Assembly (NCBI RefSeq): GCF_016808335.1
Contig: NC_053150.1
Location: forward strand, 45,163,607-45,227,606
DNA from: Panicum virgatum
Lineage: Eukaryota > Streptophyta > Magnoliopsida > Poales > Poaceae
Direction: 5' to 3'
Length of the DNA stretch: 64,000 nt
Position 1 is the first letter of the stretch; the number at the start of each line of letters is the position of its first letter. A program made the translations under genes and the position numbers. The notes under the pieces are model-generated. The model searched no databases. It saw only the letters and a program-made list of their open reading frames with translations, and was not told where the DNA came from. Below are positions 49,610 to 61,141 of this stretch, one piece after another.

Positions 49610-49830
49610 TATCTATGACGATTACCTTGTGACGTTCACATATTTTGTCATGAAACATAGTCTATCAATGACGAAATTTTAGAGTTTGTCATAAATCATT
49701 GGTGACGAAGCTCAGGCACTAAAAAATTATGACGAAAGGCAACGCATCGTCACAAAACAACGAATTCATTCGTCATAGATCATACGAGCCATTTAGCTTG
49801 TGAACAAAAGCATGAGTACGTGGACCCTAA
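49610..49830. repeat. Subterminal repeats of the nested CACTA element (TGACGAA motif)
   Basis: Copies of ATGACGAA, TTCGTCA and CGTCACAAAA occur in both orientations. A matching zone lies at 56250-56470. They are candidate transposase-binding sites, distinct in sequence from those of the other two CACTA elements in the window. Confidence 0.75.
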
Positions 49831-50929
49831 CATCAGAGCAAATGATCTTTTTTTATTGCAGTACAGCACACGTCTCTGATGATGATTTAGAAAACAAAAA
49901 AAAGAGAAACATGTCATGTAACACCACTGCTCTACTCAGGATGACATGAATTTCTTATTCTGATCAAATTACATAGTGACAAACACTTAATCTGGTAAAC
50001 CAATCTAGAAAGACAAAAAAAATACAGAAATGTAAAGAACACAGATATTCATTGTAGAGATCCATGAGGAAGCGGTTCAGTGACCACTACTCCAGGTAGC
50101 AGCAAGCGGCTGCTCACTCCTTTAGCCGTCAGGGAGATCAAAAGCAGCTTGCTTCATTTCATTTCCCCCTTCTTCTCTTCTTACATTTGTTCATGTCAAT
50201 GTGTGTCTGCAAGCTGTAAAAGTTGATTTTGTAATTTATCTTTGTATCCAATCAAAGTCAGAGAAAAGATTACTTTGTCTTTGTTTTGCATCTTAATTTT
50301 TTAATATTCTGCCTTCTTGAACATGCTACCTAGAGTAGCCTGAACAAGTAGCTCCTTGCTAGCTAGAAATATTCATAAACAAAATGGTTCTTTTGGCAGG
50401 GTAATATTCTTAAACAACCACTGTATTTCAGGATAATCTCTTGCCATTAATTACAGAAACCAAGCTGAACTTATGCTCTGCAATTTAGTTATGTTTCAAC
50501 TTAAACAAAATCTTACTGCAGCAAGATCTTTCTTAAATGGCAGAAGATAGTAGTACATTTTGAGATCTCTCCTGCAGCGCAGTCATTAACTGAGAAGAAA
50601 ATGAGGAAACTACGTGTATTGTGCATACAACATGTGGACAATGTGATGGAATTCATCAATATTAATCTAACAGCAAGAATGATTCTAAACAATTTAGAAG
50701 CCATTCGCCATTATACCTTAGGGCACCAGTTGCAGAGGTCCTTTTTGTTGTGAATGAGCGATCTGCCATGATCAACTTGACTGTCTCCCAATGAGTTGGA
50801 CATCCAGCAACCTGCAATCTGACAATAGCCAACAAAGAAAATGATCAACCTGCAATCTTTTTTCTTTCTAATACACGGACTGCAACAAATCAATTTGCAG
50901 CATCACACTCCAATCCACGGCAGCATGAC

Positions 50930-51570
50930 CGGAGGGCTGGATGGCTGCGTGTCTGGAGTGCGGAGGCAGCGAACTTAAAGTCGTCCTGGCCCGAGGGAGG
51001 TGGCGGCGAGGCACGGCGTGGAAGTGCACTCTGAGATCGCCTCTGCCCAGCCTAGACCGTCACCCATGGACGGGGTGGCCCGTTGAACGGAGGAGGTGGA
51101 CGACCTGGCCGACACCGGCAACATCGACAGCACCATCTCCCTGGCGTTGAAGGATGGCCGGTGCGGCGTGCGTCATCGTGGGAGGGCCCGGCCAGGCCAG
51201 AGCTAGGCGACGGCGGGGGGGGGGGGGGGGGGGCGAGGGTCGGGCCTGGCCGGATCGAGGCAGCGCCAGTGGGGAACACACTGAATCTGGAGAGGCCGAG
51301 GTCGGTGCCTGCGGAGGAGTCCCCGGCTGGTGCGTGGCGTCCGTGGAGTTGTGTCCTGAAGCGGCAGAGCGTGGAGGAGGCGGGGGTGGAGCCATCCACG
51401 GCGATATCGACAACGAGGGCCACGAGCACAACGCGGGCGGCGAAAAGGAAGACCACGAGGCGCACAGCGGCGGCGGGGACGGGGTGGGTTTGGTCTGGTG
51501 TGGCCTAGTGGCGCGGCGGCGGGGGAGGCACGTGTGTGGAGGAGGCAGGGGCCCAGGGGCCATGAGTTAA
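50930..51570. other. GC-rich, gene-like block with a poly-G tract in the nested CACTA
   Basis: A GC-rich segment with overlapping open frames on both strands (50941-51150 plus, 51060-51563 minus, 51083-51570 plus). One plus-strand reading, VDDLADTGNIDSTISLAL near 51090-51145, looks more protein-like than the rest but is short. A run of about 18 G at 51216-51233 breaks any frame. It is probably captured or GC-rich filler sequence, and I cannot name a source gene. Confidence 0.3.
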
Positions 51571-51573
51571 AAT

Positions 51574-51944
51574 CATGGTTGGAAATAGCCCGCTATAGCT
51601 TCGCTATAGCCCGCTAATAGCTTTTTAGGAGATTTACCGCTACGCTATACAACATTTGTCCGCTATATCCGCAAAAGGAGGTTTTATGAGATTTAGCTAT
51701 GCTAAGTGTCCGCTAAATAGGTTTTTGTGACACTTAGCAGCGCTAAATGTCAATTGGGTATTGTTGGGAAGTTAAGAGATGTGTTAGACTCAAATTTTAG
51801 GTGTTAGACCAACTATACTTATAATTTGTATGAGATTATTTATTATTTTATCATTCAGCTAAATGATTTAGTTTTCGCTATAGTCCGCTATAGCTTTTAG
51901 AGAAGGTTACCGCTAAACTTTATAGCCCGCTATTTCCAACCTTG
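51574..51944. mobile_element. hAT-type MITE (371 bp)
   Basis: The termini are CATGGTTGGAAATAGC and, reverse-complemented, CAAGGTTGGAAATAGC. A perfect 8-bp target duplication GTTAAAAT lies at 51566-51573 and 51945-51952. The 8-bp duplication and CA-type termini are the hAT signature. It has internal repeats of CGCTATAGC/CCGCTA words and no coding capacity. It is inserted within the CACTA element and is the fourth level of nesting. Confidence 0.9.
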
Positions 51945-51973
51945 GTTAAAATGAGAAAAAAAATTAACAATGG

Positions 51974-52035
51974 AAGGAATCGAGCCAGTGACCTCACGTG
52001 AGGCTACAGCCTGTCTTACCATTAGACCACTCTTT
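51974..52035 (-). repeat. tRNA-derived SINE head (A and B boxes)
   Basis: On the minus strand a Pol III A-box-like TGGTCTAATGGTAAGA (A box at 52029-52019) is followed about 33 bases later by a B-box-like GGCTCGATTCC (51986-51976). This pair resembles a tRNA gene, but the rest does not fold as one, so a tRNA-derived SINE is more likely. Its 3' boundary is not defined. Confidence 0.5.
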
Positions 52036-52284
52036 AGTTTGGGTAAGCAGTGATGCGAATAAAATTAATTAACAAACATAAAAGTGAATTAGGTTTACAT
52101 GATGAACATAGGTATGGTTTATCTTTCTCTTTTTAATCCAAAGTTAAATTTTGTTACGGTAAGCTTATAGACCAAAAATATATTGTCAACTCAATTTTTA
52201 GAATTTTCCGACCCCATTTAGATATTATTATATTTATTATGTGGTAATTTAGAGATAGAAGTTTGAATTGAAAACTGCCACCAT

Positions 52285-52690
52285 GCGACCTCCTCATTTG
52301 TGTCAAACTTTGTTATTTAATTTTATTATTTTAAATCGGTCGCACCAAACCATGAAAAAATAACGAAAAAATGGGGTTTAAAAGGTGTAACACTATTTTA
52401 TTTTACTCAACTGCTAATGTAAAAATGGTTTTGCTGAAATATTGTAGACCATGAGAAAATAAGCAAAAAATGGGATTTAAAAGGTGTAACACTATTTTAT
52501 TGCACTCAACTACTAATGTAAAAATGGTTTTGCTGAAATATTGTAGACCCTGCTCTACTAGCATGAGACTTAGAGTGAACTCATCTACCACCAGGACACC
52601 TCCTCATTTGTGTCAAACTTTGTTATTTAATTTTTATTATTTTAAATCAGTCGCACCAGACCATAAGAAAATAAGGAAAAAATGGGTCTT
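52285..52690. repeat. Compound repeats, related 100-bp units in the nested CACTA
   Basis: A unit of about 99 bp (AAATGG(G/A)(G/A)TTTAAAAGG ... GCTGAAATATTGTAGACC) is tandemly doubled at 52366-52548. It is bracketed by two copies of a second sequence (CTCCTCATTTGTGTCAAACT ... TCGCACCA) at 52285-52352 and 52598-52662. These may be fragments of a SINE body associated with the nearby A/B-box heads. Confidence 0.7.
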
Positions 52691-52706
52691 AAAAGGGCAC
52701 AACAAA

Positions 52707-52757
52707 GATTCGAACCTGTGACCTCAACTTTAGGGAGCAACACACTACCACAGCAAC
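52707..52757 (-). repeat. Second tRNA-derived SINE-like head
   Basis: The minus strand has an A-box-like TGGTAGTGTGTTG (52752-52740) and a perfect-looking B box GGTTCGAATC (52716-52707) inside GAGGTCACAGGTTCGAATC. The downstream sequence matches the 52598-52690 repeat copy. Not a full tRNA gene. Confidence 0.5.
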
Positions 52758-53639
52758 AACAACTTGTTTGTGATAATTGCTGATTCTTTAGCATCTAGTT
52801 AGTTGTAGTGCATGTCCAGCTACTTCTTGCCACGTGACAGCAAGCTAGAGGCTAAGGGACGCGTGCGGCCGGTTAGACCAATCAGGTTATGCCACATGGC
52901 AGATCTAAGATGAAGAACACACAAATAGTTCATATTTCTCATTTTAATCCGAAATTAAAATTTCTAACTAGTATTTCTCCCTCATAGTAACTCCAAATTT
53001 GATGGTTTTTGTTCCTACTTTCTTCTAAAATTATGATCCTTCATTTAAATCTATTTATTTGTACGTTAATTGCTATTTCATGATTCTTTTGCATATGGCT
53101 TGATTTCTTCCTCTAAAGTAGAAATTGAAAACCAACTTTTCTACATCACAACTGGCAAAGTAAAATCACACTTATGATTAGTAAGGTAAAGGTAAGGTTG
53201 TGTTCAAATTTCAAGTTCATACGAGTTCAAAAGTATTATGAAGTATTCAAATCTCAAAGTTTGACTTAAGTTATAAGAAACTATGTGAGAGATGTACCCA
53301 TTTGTGAACAATCTATAATCTTACTTTGTCAAAACCATCTGTTTTTTATAGCAATATTATAGACTTAAAATATGTTTCCATGTCAATTTGTAGAATATTT
53401 TGAACAAATTTAGATATTATTACAATTATCCTATGATAATTTGGAGATTGATGATTGAATTACCAATAACAAACAATTGAATTTTTCATCTATCTTTAGA
53501 ACATGGGCTGCAAAGAAACATATGAGCCTAAATATAATTTTTTTCAAAAATTTGAATCTTATAAGGTATACATTTAGATCATTTTAAACCTAGATTAGCA
53601 TTAAAAATAATTAATGATTTAGTTTAACTGGTCAAAAAA

Positions 53640-54240
53640 ACATTCCTGGGCCATTTTCTGCTAAGGCCCAACTCATCTTGATCGTCCATCTCCGAACCAA
53701 CGATTCATATTGATAGTTGGATGTATAAAAGACCTAGCCAGCCAGAAACCCTAGCTCCTTTATCCCATTCATTCCCAGATCAGCCGCCGCCTCCCCTCTT
53801 TTCCTGCTCAGATCCAGCACAAGCACCTCCTCTCCACCTTAGATCCATCACCGTCCTCGCCTCACCCCGCTGCGTGCTCGCCCCTCCCAGACTCCCCGTG
53901 CGGTGGCGCCTCTGTGCGGCGGCTCCGTGTGGTGGCTCTCAATGCGGCGCATTCCGAGGCGCCCGTGCGAGCCTCCACCGCGGCATAGTCCGCGTGCCGG
54001 CCGGCCGCCGTCCTCTCCACCTCGTCCACCTCGTGCCTCCTCCTCGGCCACCGGCCCTTCCTCGGGTCGCACTTTGCCGCCGACCATGTTGCTGTAGCTG
54101 GCCCCGCGGCCGGGCTCCGCTCGTGCCTGTGCAAGTCGCGCCGGATTCGGCTCCTCGGGCCCTTCGTCGAGGAGCTCCAGGAGGCGCTCTCCTCCGGGAT
54201 GGATCGCATTGCATCCCATCTTTCTAGATATCTACATTGT
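53640..54240 (+). other. Gene-leader-like segment in the nested CACTA
   Basis: An AAGGCCCAAC word (site II-like), a TATAAAAG (53725) and a telobox-type AAACCCTAGC (53746) precede a pyrimidine-rich, GC-rich leader. This arrangement is common at plant ribosomal-protein and housekeeping genes. Long open frames on both strands up to 54245 are compositional; none shows a domain. It may be a captured promoter and first exon. The source gene is not identified. Confidence 0.35.
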
Positions 54241-54557
54241 ACCATTTGCCTTGACAGCCTGTGCTGTTGCTTGGTTTTAGTACTGCAGTATAGTTTTTGA
54301 AATTCTACATCAATGGAGTATTGGTGGGTTTTCTGAATTTGTTAGTTACTGTTTGTTTGAACATGATTGGGCCTAATGTGATTGAAAATTTGGACGTACA
54401 TCTCCACGAGCTTCTCCTAGGTTACTTCCTCTCTCTAATCCCCTTCTCTCCCTCTCGGCTTTCTATTGTAATTTGTGCTCAACTGCTGTTGCTAGGTCAA
54501 TGCCATGCTTGCTGTTGCTGAGCTGACCATTGTGTTGCTGCAGAGACAACACGAGCC

Positions 54558-55835
54558 ATGGCAGAATCTCCAATCAGGTAAGCTCACTAATTAACTCATC
54601 AACCGCCCCCCCTGATGCATGATACTAATTTTGGTATGTATGCGCATAAGAATGTGACAGAGCATTAGGTTGCAGAACATTTGCAGAAATAGCTCGTGTG
54701 CAAAGTTGTTTTTATTGCAAGTCTGAAAGAATTCAGTTAGGAGCTGTGGTTTTGTTGTGATTGCAGGCTAAGCTAAAGTGCTATGGTTTCATGGCAGAGC
54801 ATTAGGTATGTGCTATCTTTGTGGAGGGTGGCATTCAGGATGCATGTAACATTCGCCTTCAAGCTTTCTGTGAGAGTGACCCTTCTATTTTGTGGATATT
54901 CTTCTTAACCATTTTGTTGTTCTTTTTCTATCTAGTTGATTGTATGCAAACATGAGTTCCACCTTCAATGCACTCTGGAATGGAATGGTATGACCATTTT
55001 TTTATTTATTTCTGCTGTGCACATGAACCATGTTTTATCTATAGTTCATCTGTGCTCATGGGTTAGTAGTTATGACCACAAGTCAACATTTTAATCATTG
55101 AAATTTTTGGTGTTAAGAAGTTACCTTCCACAACTTATATTGGGATTAGTTGGCCATATCTATTGCCTTTGTTTGGACCCTAACAACTGGTTCCAACAAG
55201 TAACATAGGACAATTTGTATGTTATGTTGTGTGCACATGAAAGTTTTGTTCCTTAAATCTAGTGTTCCCTGTCTTTCCTGTAGGCACTTTCCTAGGCTTG
55301 GGAAAACTTTTCTAGTATTAACTGTACTATCTTGCAACACTTTATACTGGACTTGTGGATAGTCGTAATCAAAATGCCTGAAATTGTAAATGTGAGTTGG
55401 GGTTGTGCCTTACTTTTCTGTCTAGCTGTGTCAACGCCACCAGTTATTTGGTACTGGTATAAATTAGATCTTGCTCTAATCGATCTTGTAAAAAAATTTA
55501 TCTATGCAATGGGCTCTGTAATTTAACTGCATGAGCATTGCTTAGCAAATCTGTACTGTTTTTCTATTAGTTTCCTCTTCATATATCTAATCAAACTAAT
55601 AGTTGTACTCGAGTGTTGTATTGATAATCAGATGTGGTCATCAGAAATGTATGCATTATATTATTGTTGCATATCTCACAGCCTGTATAGCACATCCACT
55701 TGCTGCTCTATATCACACCTAATATTCCTTGTATTTTTTCAGTCTAATATGGAGACTTTGAAAGCTGCAACTGTAGATGATGGTGAGGCACCAAGATCTA
55801 GTGCACAAGCTGTTTCTAGTGAACTTGATTTATGA
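54558..55835 (+). other. Possible captured exons in the nested CACTA
   Basis: A short exon-like piece reads MAESPIR and ends at a CAG|GTAAGC donor (54558-54580). After more than 1 kb of intron-like sequence, a final piece after a TTTTTCAG acceptor (about 55742) reads METLKAATVDDGEAP and onward to a stop at 55833-55835. I cannot join them into a credible protein or name the gene. Confidence 0.3.
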
Positions 55836-58645
55836 TGAGTCAATTATGTATGATGATCATAGTTATGTGAAGTTGTACTTTTGTAGTTCATTGTGATGTA
55901 CTGGAGGTGTTGAAATCTGAGATCTATGCCAAATAAGTGATTTGACAAAATTTGTGATGAATTGGTTGTGGCTTCTGTGACGAATTTGCATTGCCTTCGG
56001 TGACATTTTTGCAATGCCCTCTGTGATGAAGAAAAAGTGACACGTGGTATAATAATGAAAAGCAATACATTTCCCAATATAATAAAAAAAAAGACACGTG
56101 GCCCAATAAAAATGTGACATGTGGCTGAACAGTGTGGTGCCACGTCAGCATCCATGGTGGTGCCATGTCAGCATCCATGGTGGCGCCACATCACCTGCCA
56201 GCGTGTCACCACATGCCATGTCAGCCGCAGGCGTGGCCATGCCACGTGGCATAGCCTTTAATGACAGATCTGGTCGTCAACTATGACATAAATATTTTGT
56301 CACTGAAGATCGTCTGTTCGATGACAAAGGCCATTTCGTCATTAAAAAGTTCACTTCTATGACGAATTTGTTGATTTCTTCACGGTGGGATAAATGTGAC
56401 GGCATATGCATGACGAATGAGTTTTTGTCACTAATTCGTCACAAAACATCGTCAGTGACGTTTCGATGGCCTACTGTGCAAAAATGAATTGTCATATTTG
56501 TGAGATTCCCTACTAGTGTGATGGCTATCAGACTAACTAGTGGGGTTTATGCTAAGCCGTTGCCCATACAATGGTCGAGTGGTTTGCACGATAGTGGAGT
56601 TAGGTGAGATGACACACCAACTCGGTCCTTAATTGTGACAAGATGGATATCTCTCTTTCTTGCTCAACCACACAGGCACGAACACACCATTTGGCAATTC
56701 ACACAGAAGTGCCATCCATCCTGTCTATACTTATCTTTCAAAAAATCCCACGTTTTCCCTTCCCACACACACTCACGCATTTTCTTTATAAAACAAGTTG
56801 TACCGTGTATAAGATCCTAAGCGTTCTAGCAGCAATTAACGTCCAAACAAATCACATCCAGACATTAATCTAGATGGTCAAGGAATGGTTATAACAAATT
56901 AAGGGGTGGCTATCCAACCATGTTTTCAGCAGGCAAAACATATGCAATTTTATAAAATAGGCTAATAGGTTGTGTTTATAAAAACTAGGACAAAACATGC
57001 ATCAAAGGATGAGATTGAACTTGCCGTCTTCGAAGCCTCCCTAAAACTCCTGCTCGGGATATGGGTCCTCGGGCTCCGGATCGTGGCACTGCTCTTCTTT
57101 GGGCTCTCCTTCAGTCACACCGTGGTCTACGGCACACACAAGCAAGCACACAATCAAGAAAAGAAACAAATGTTTTACCGCCGAGCTCAAATCGGGAGAA
57201 TATTAAAACAAGGAGGTAGAAAGAATATTTTCGAGAGATTTTCTAATGGCACGGCTGGAATTAGACTAGAAACGGAGTGGTAAAGTTTGGGGTCGATCGG
57301 AAAATTTTTGGCGCATGAAATGACGCGCCCAAAATAGGGTCTAGGAGTTAAGACAAGGTCCGGGGCTTATTTATAATTATTTCTAAAAGGAGAAGGGCTT
57401 AGATGTAATTTCTAGAAATTATTTGGTTGTACTGAGACGGGTAGGGATATATCTATGTATATATTCTCACACACATATATATATGTATATATAATTGTAT
57501 ATATATACATATGTATGCATAAAGGAGGGTGGGGCTGTTTTGTAAAAGAGAGAGGGGGTTTTCTAAAAAAACAAAAAGGCCAGGGGGTTAAGGGGAAGTT
57601 TCCCCCTTTCCTCCTCCTCCATACACAGGAAGCAGGGGAGGGGCGCGTGGAGGGGCGGCGGTCTGATTCGGGCGCCCTGGGCGATGGCGGCGGCCAGGAG
57701 GAGAGGGGAAAGAGAGAGGGGGTTCGACTCCCCCTCTTACCTCGGGCTGGGGTGGAGCAGGGAGGTCGGGCCGTGGAGGCGGGCGGTGGCCGGCACTAGC
57801 GGCTGTGGCAGCAGCGCTGCGGGGGTGGAGAAGGGGTGGTGGACGGCGGGCAAGGTCATGGAGGCAGCGGGGGTGCTCCTCGGCCCCTTTTTATAGGCAG
57901 CCGAGGCGGTGGAGGTGGGGCGCGGCGGCACGAGCTGCGAGGCTCGTCGGCAGGCGGCGCGGCGAGGGGCTGGTGGCGGGGCCGGGCTGCTTGACGCGAT
58001 GCGGGCATCGCGGGGCAGAACGCGGGCGCGTGCGCGTGGCGCAGCAGTGCAGTGTTGCTTGTGCGCGGGCAGCAGCGGGGCTGGCGGCACGTGTGGGTGG
58101 CGCGGCGCGGTGCGCGTGCGAGCGGCACGGCGAGGCAGGCAGCGTGCGGTGCGGCGAGGCGGGGCAGCACCGCGTGCGTGCGCAGCGACGGTCAACGCCG
58201 GTCAGGCGTGCTCGGCCAGGAGTGGGAGCGGCCGGGGTGAGGGCGGTGGCCGGCGAGCGGCGCACGGCGCGGCGCGCGTGTGAGAGCGCAGCAGAGGAGA
58301 GGAAGGAGAGAGAGGGAGGGAAGAGAAAGGAAAAAGGAAAAACAAAAAGAAAAGGGGAGGGAAAAAAGAAAGAGAGAGAGAGCACACCGGCGGGATTTGT
58401 GGTCGGTGGTCGTGCTTGGACGACAGGCAGCCGAGCGGCGTGGGATGGGACGGCGGCGAGGAAAAGAGAGAGCGAGGTACGTTCGGCGGAAAAAAATGGA
58501 ACGACGAATGAAATCGGGTGTTGGGACGGCGATAGTTTCTGGGAAGGTATTAGGGTTTAGGGTTAATTGAGTTCAACGATGAAAAAGGATTTTGAAAATT
58601 ATTTTTAGCGTGTGATTTTTTTGGTAAATTTTTCGGGATGTCACA

Positions 58646-58885
58646 ACCGGTAGGGGCCGGAGTAAAGAGGCGAGACGAGGTGAGGGGAGCGGATTGATGA
58701 CGTGATTTGGGGGATTAAACGGCCTCAATCAAAGGCGCGATTCTCTAGATTTGAACGGTGTTATGGCACCATAAAAAGTTGCTTCCCAGAATGTGAAATT
58801 TAGTCCGGATTATTACGGGGTGTAACTTTTCAATGGCATTGATTAATATGGAATCGGTTGGTGGTGGCAGTGATTAGCGCAATGG
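58646..58885. other. Right-hand remainder of element A
   Basis: This is the sequence between the outer Tekay LTR end and the right terminus of element A. It contains no open frame of note. It would have been upstream of the element A gene before the gypsy element inserted. Confidence 0.4.
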
Positions 58886-58924
58886 GATTTCACTCGCCGG
58901 AGTGCGTCCGGCACCGCCGAAGTG

Positions 58925-58930
<6 letters not shown>

Positions 58931-58978
<48 letters not shown>
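58931..58978. repeat. (TA)n microsatellite at the right end of element A
   Basis: About 24 TA units abut the terminal GTTGAAT of element A on the left and ACTCTAGTTACTATGCACCC on the right. The left flank of element A reads GTCTATTTAGCACCCC next to its own (TA)n, which is loosely similar. Confidence 0.9.
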
Positions 58979-58980
<2 letters not shown>

Positions 58981-60550
58981 TCTAGTTACTATGCACCCTT
59001 GAGAGGGAGGCTGGAGAGCGACTAAACGCTCCACGGGTGACACATGCACGGGACAGGAAAACCGATGCGGGCCGACGATTTGCAGCTCCCGCCTTCGCTG
59101 CGGTGCCACATCACCTTGCCTGCTTGTGGGACCTGCCGAGGGGCGAGGCCGGCGTGGCGCGGAAGGGCACGGCTGCGGGGCGTAGCGGCGAGGAGAAGAC
59201 GGGCATGCCGGCAGGCGTGCTGAGGTGCGCTGACGCGTGGCCAGGCCCAGAGCCGGGGCTGGGGCTAGGGGTGCCCCGCGCGGCGAGGGCGGGCGAGAAG
59301 ACGCGTGGCGGCGGAGTGAAGGGCGCCGCGGGGAAGGAAGGAGACGCGTGCGCCGGCTGCGGCTGCGGCCGCTACCCTAGCGGCGTCTCCTCCATGCCGA
59401 ACGCCGCGGCCGCGCCGCCGGGGATGGGGGGTGGCAGCGCGCGGATGAGGGTGGTGAGGAGGGCGGGCTCGACGGGGAGGATGAAGAGGAAGCCGCGGTT
59501 AGCGGTGGCATGGGTCAGGCTCAGCATGCTCCCGCGCGTGGCGAAGCACAGCGGCCGGCGGTGAGAGCGGCCAGGGAAGGCCGGACCAGAGCAGGAAACA
59601 GGCGCATGGTGTGTTACGGGATGGGACAAAGCTCACCCAAGGAGCGGGCGGGCGAACGACGCTGCAGGGAGGTGGCGCGGTGAGCAGAGGCGATGGCGGG
59701 CGTAGCAGTTCATCAGGAAGCCTGTAGGGTTGGGGGGAAAGAGGGGTAATGACCGGAACGGGTCGAGGGGAGTGTGAGGAAGTTTTGGTTGCGGGGAATT
59801 TGAGAAGGGCTCACCGGAGACGATGAATCGAAGATGGCCGGATTTGGGGAAGAAGGAGGTGGCGGCTGCAATGGGGAAGAACTAGAGAGGGGCTAGGGTT
59901 TAGGGGCCGGCTTGGGGGAGTGGGCGGCCTGGCGCAGCGGCCGGGCCGAGGTGCGGCCACGCTGGCCGAACCCGCGGCTGCCGGCGTGGTGCGCCGCCCC
60001 AGCTGCACAATGGCGCACGAGGAGGAACAGGGGAGGGGTGCAAGAAGACCCTGACGGGTGGGCCCGGGGTGATGGAGAGACGCGAAAAAATAGTTGTGAT
60101 TCAAAATTTGAAAACAAGGTCTTCCCGATCTGTAAAAATCTCCAAAATTTAACATAAGGAAGACAAACTGAGGAATAACACAACACGAGAAGAATCACTC
60201 AAAAAAATTGTGTAGTTTAGTCTAAAAAAAGAACAAATTGGCTGTTTTTAAACTTTCAAAGAATTTTGCAGCTTGGGTCAAGAGTCATAAAATCCCGCAA
60301 AAATATTTTAAATTCGACATTTGAATTATAGTATTGGAATAAAATTTGGAGGCACAGTTGCATACCAAAAAATAAACTTCCTTCACAAGCATTCATTTGC
60401 ACAAAGCCAAATAAACAACCAACCCATTGCCACACTCTCTTGCATACCTCTCTTCCTGTTATGCATACATCAATCATTTTGCTCCATATTTCTAAGTGTG
60501 CGCTGTGATTTTCCTCCACATTTTCAAGTGGGCGCGGCGTAACGCGCGGT
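58979..60550. other. GC-rich block and AT-rich tail of unknown nature
   Basis: 59000-59990 is GC-rich with overlapping open frames on both strands (59037-59564 plus, 59372-59629 minus). The minus frame MLSLTHATANRGFLFILPVE is the most protein-like, but it is short and unrecognised. From about 60060 on it is AT-rich. The block may be the start of another (TA)n-flanked element, but no second terminus was found before the LINE. Confidence 0.3.
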
Positions 60551-60581
60551 TTACCTTTTTTGATGGGAACTTTTGGCTCTA

Positions 60582-61139
60582 TTACTCAGAAAGTGCTGAA
60601 TCATCAGCGATAATACAGGCAATGAAGTCCGGGATGGGTGCAATAGCATGATCCACATCCGGCTCACACAAACTCCCTAGAATAGCTAATTCATGTGCAA
60701 CTCTATTACAAGAATGAGGGCGTTGCTGGACACGCCAAGAAATGAAATTCATCTCTAAAAGGCCACGTAACTCCTCCACCAGAAAAGCCACAGGGCTGAG
60801 GTAGAAATCCTGTGAGTAGACCGCCTGCACAACTTCGACAGCATCCGTTTCAACTATAACACGACCGACACCCAGATCAGCTGCAGCTTGTGCACCATGG
60901 ATGGCGCCGATCAGCTCGCCGTGAAGAGCGCTCATCAGATATTTCACTCGTCCACGTCTTGCAGACACGACATCACCATCGTCATCACATACAACACAGC
61001 CCCAGCCGCCATTGCCCGTCGAGGCGCCATAGGCAGCATCGCAATTGACCTTCACCCTGCCAGATGCAGGCTTCTCCCATTTGCAGATCGGTCGCCTTGC
61101 CGAATGTAAGCTCTGAACATCCTTCTTATTCCACTCCAC
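60582..61139 (-). pseudogene. LINE RNase H domain
   Basis: A C-terminal RNase H of the plant L1 type. It begins KWEKPASGRVKVNCDAAYG with the first catalytic Asp, followed by GELIGAIHGAQAAADLG (Glu), VIVETDAVEVVQAVY (Asp) and CNRVAHELAILGS. These catalytic positions are present. It is separated from the zf-RVT segment upstream by a stop at 61142-61144. It ends at 60582. Confidence 0.85.
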
Positions 61140-61141
61140 CC

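Larger units (their letters stand above)
49592..56518. mobile_element. CACTA transposon nested in the Tekay 5' LTR (6.9 kb)
   Basis: The ends are CACTAGTAGAAATCTGC and, reverse-complemented, CACTAGTAGGGAATCTC. The uninterrupted LTR elsewhere (33098-33110) reads CTCCTGATGG; here the flanks are CCTG-T before and TGATGG after, consistent with a TGA target duplication with one changed base. The subterminal zones (49610-49830 and 56250-56470) carry repeated TGACGAA/TTCGTCA words in both orientations. No transposase is recognised. Internal material includes a hAT MITE, SINE-like pieces and gene-like segments. Confidence 0.9.
48671..58645 (-). repeat. 5' LTR of the Tekay-like element, interrupted by a CACTA element
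   Basis: The LTR consists of 48671-49591 and 56519-58645, about 3.05 kb after removing the inserted element. The outer end, on the minus strand, is TGTGACATCCCG and the inner end is GGACGCTTCA. The part between about 57811 and 58645 has no counterpart in the truncated 3' LTR. It contains a GC-rich, C/T-strand-biased segment (57800-58400) whose open frames on both strands are compositional. Confidence 0.9.

Noticed and set aside
51974..52757. Possible tRNA genes
   Set aside because: A and B boxes are present, but no acceptor stem, anticodon arm or full cloverleaf could be built, so SINE heads are preferred.
57737..58570. Many overlapping Arg/Ala-rich frames in the Tekay LTR
   Set aside because: GC-rich, strand-symmetric frames inside an LTR; no domain.
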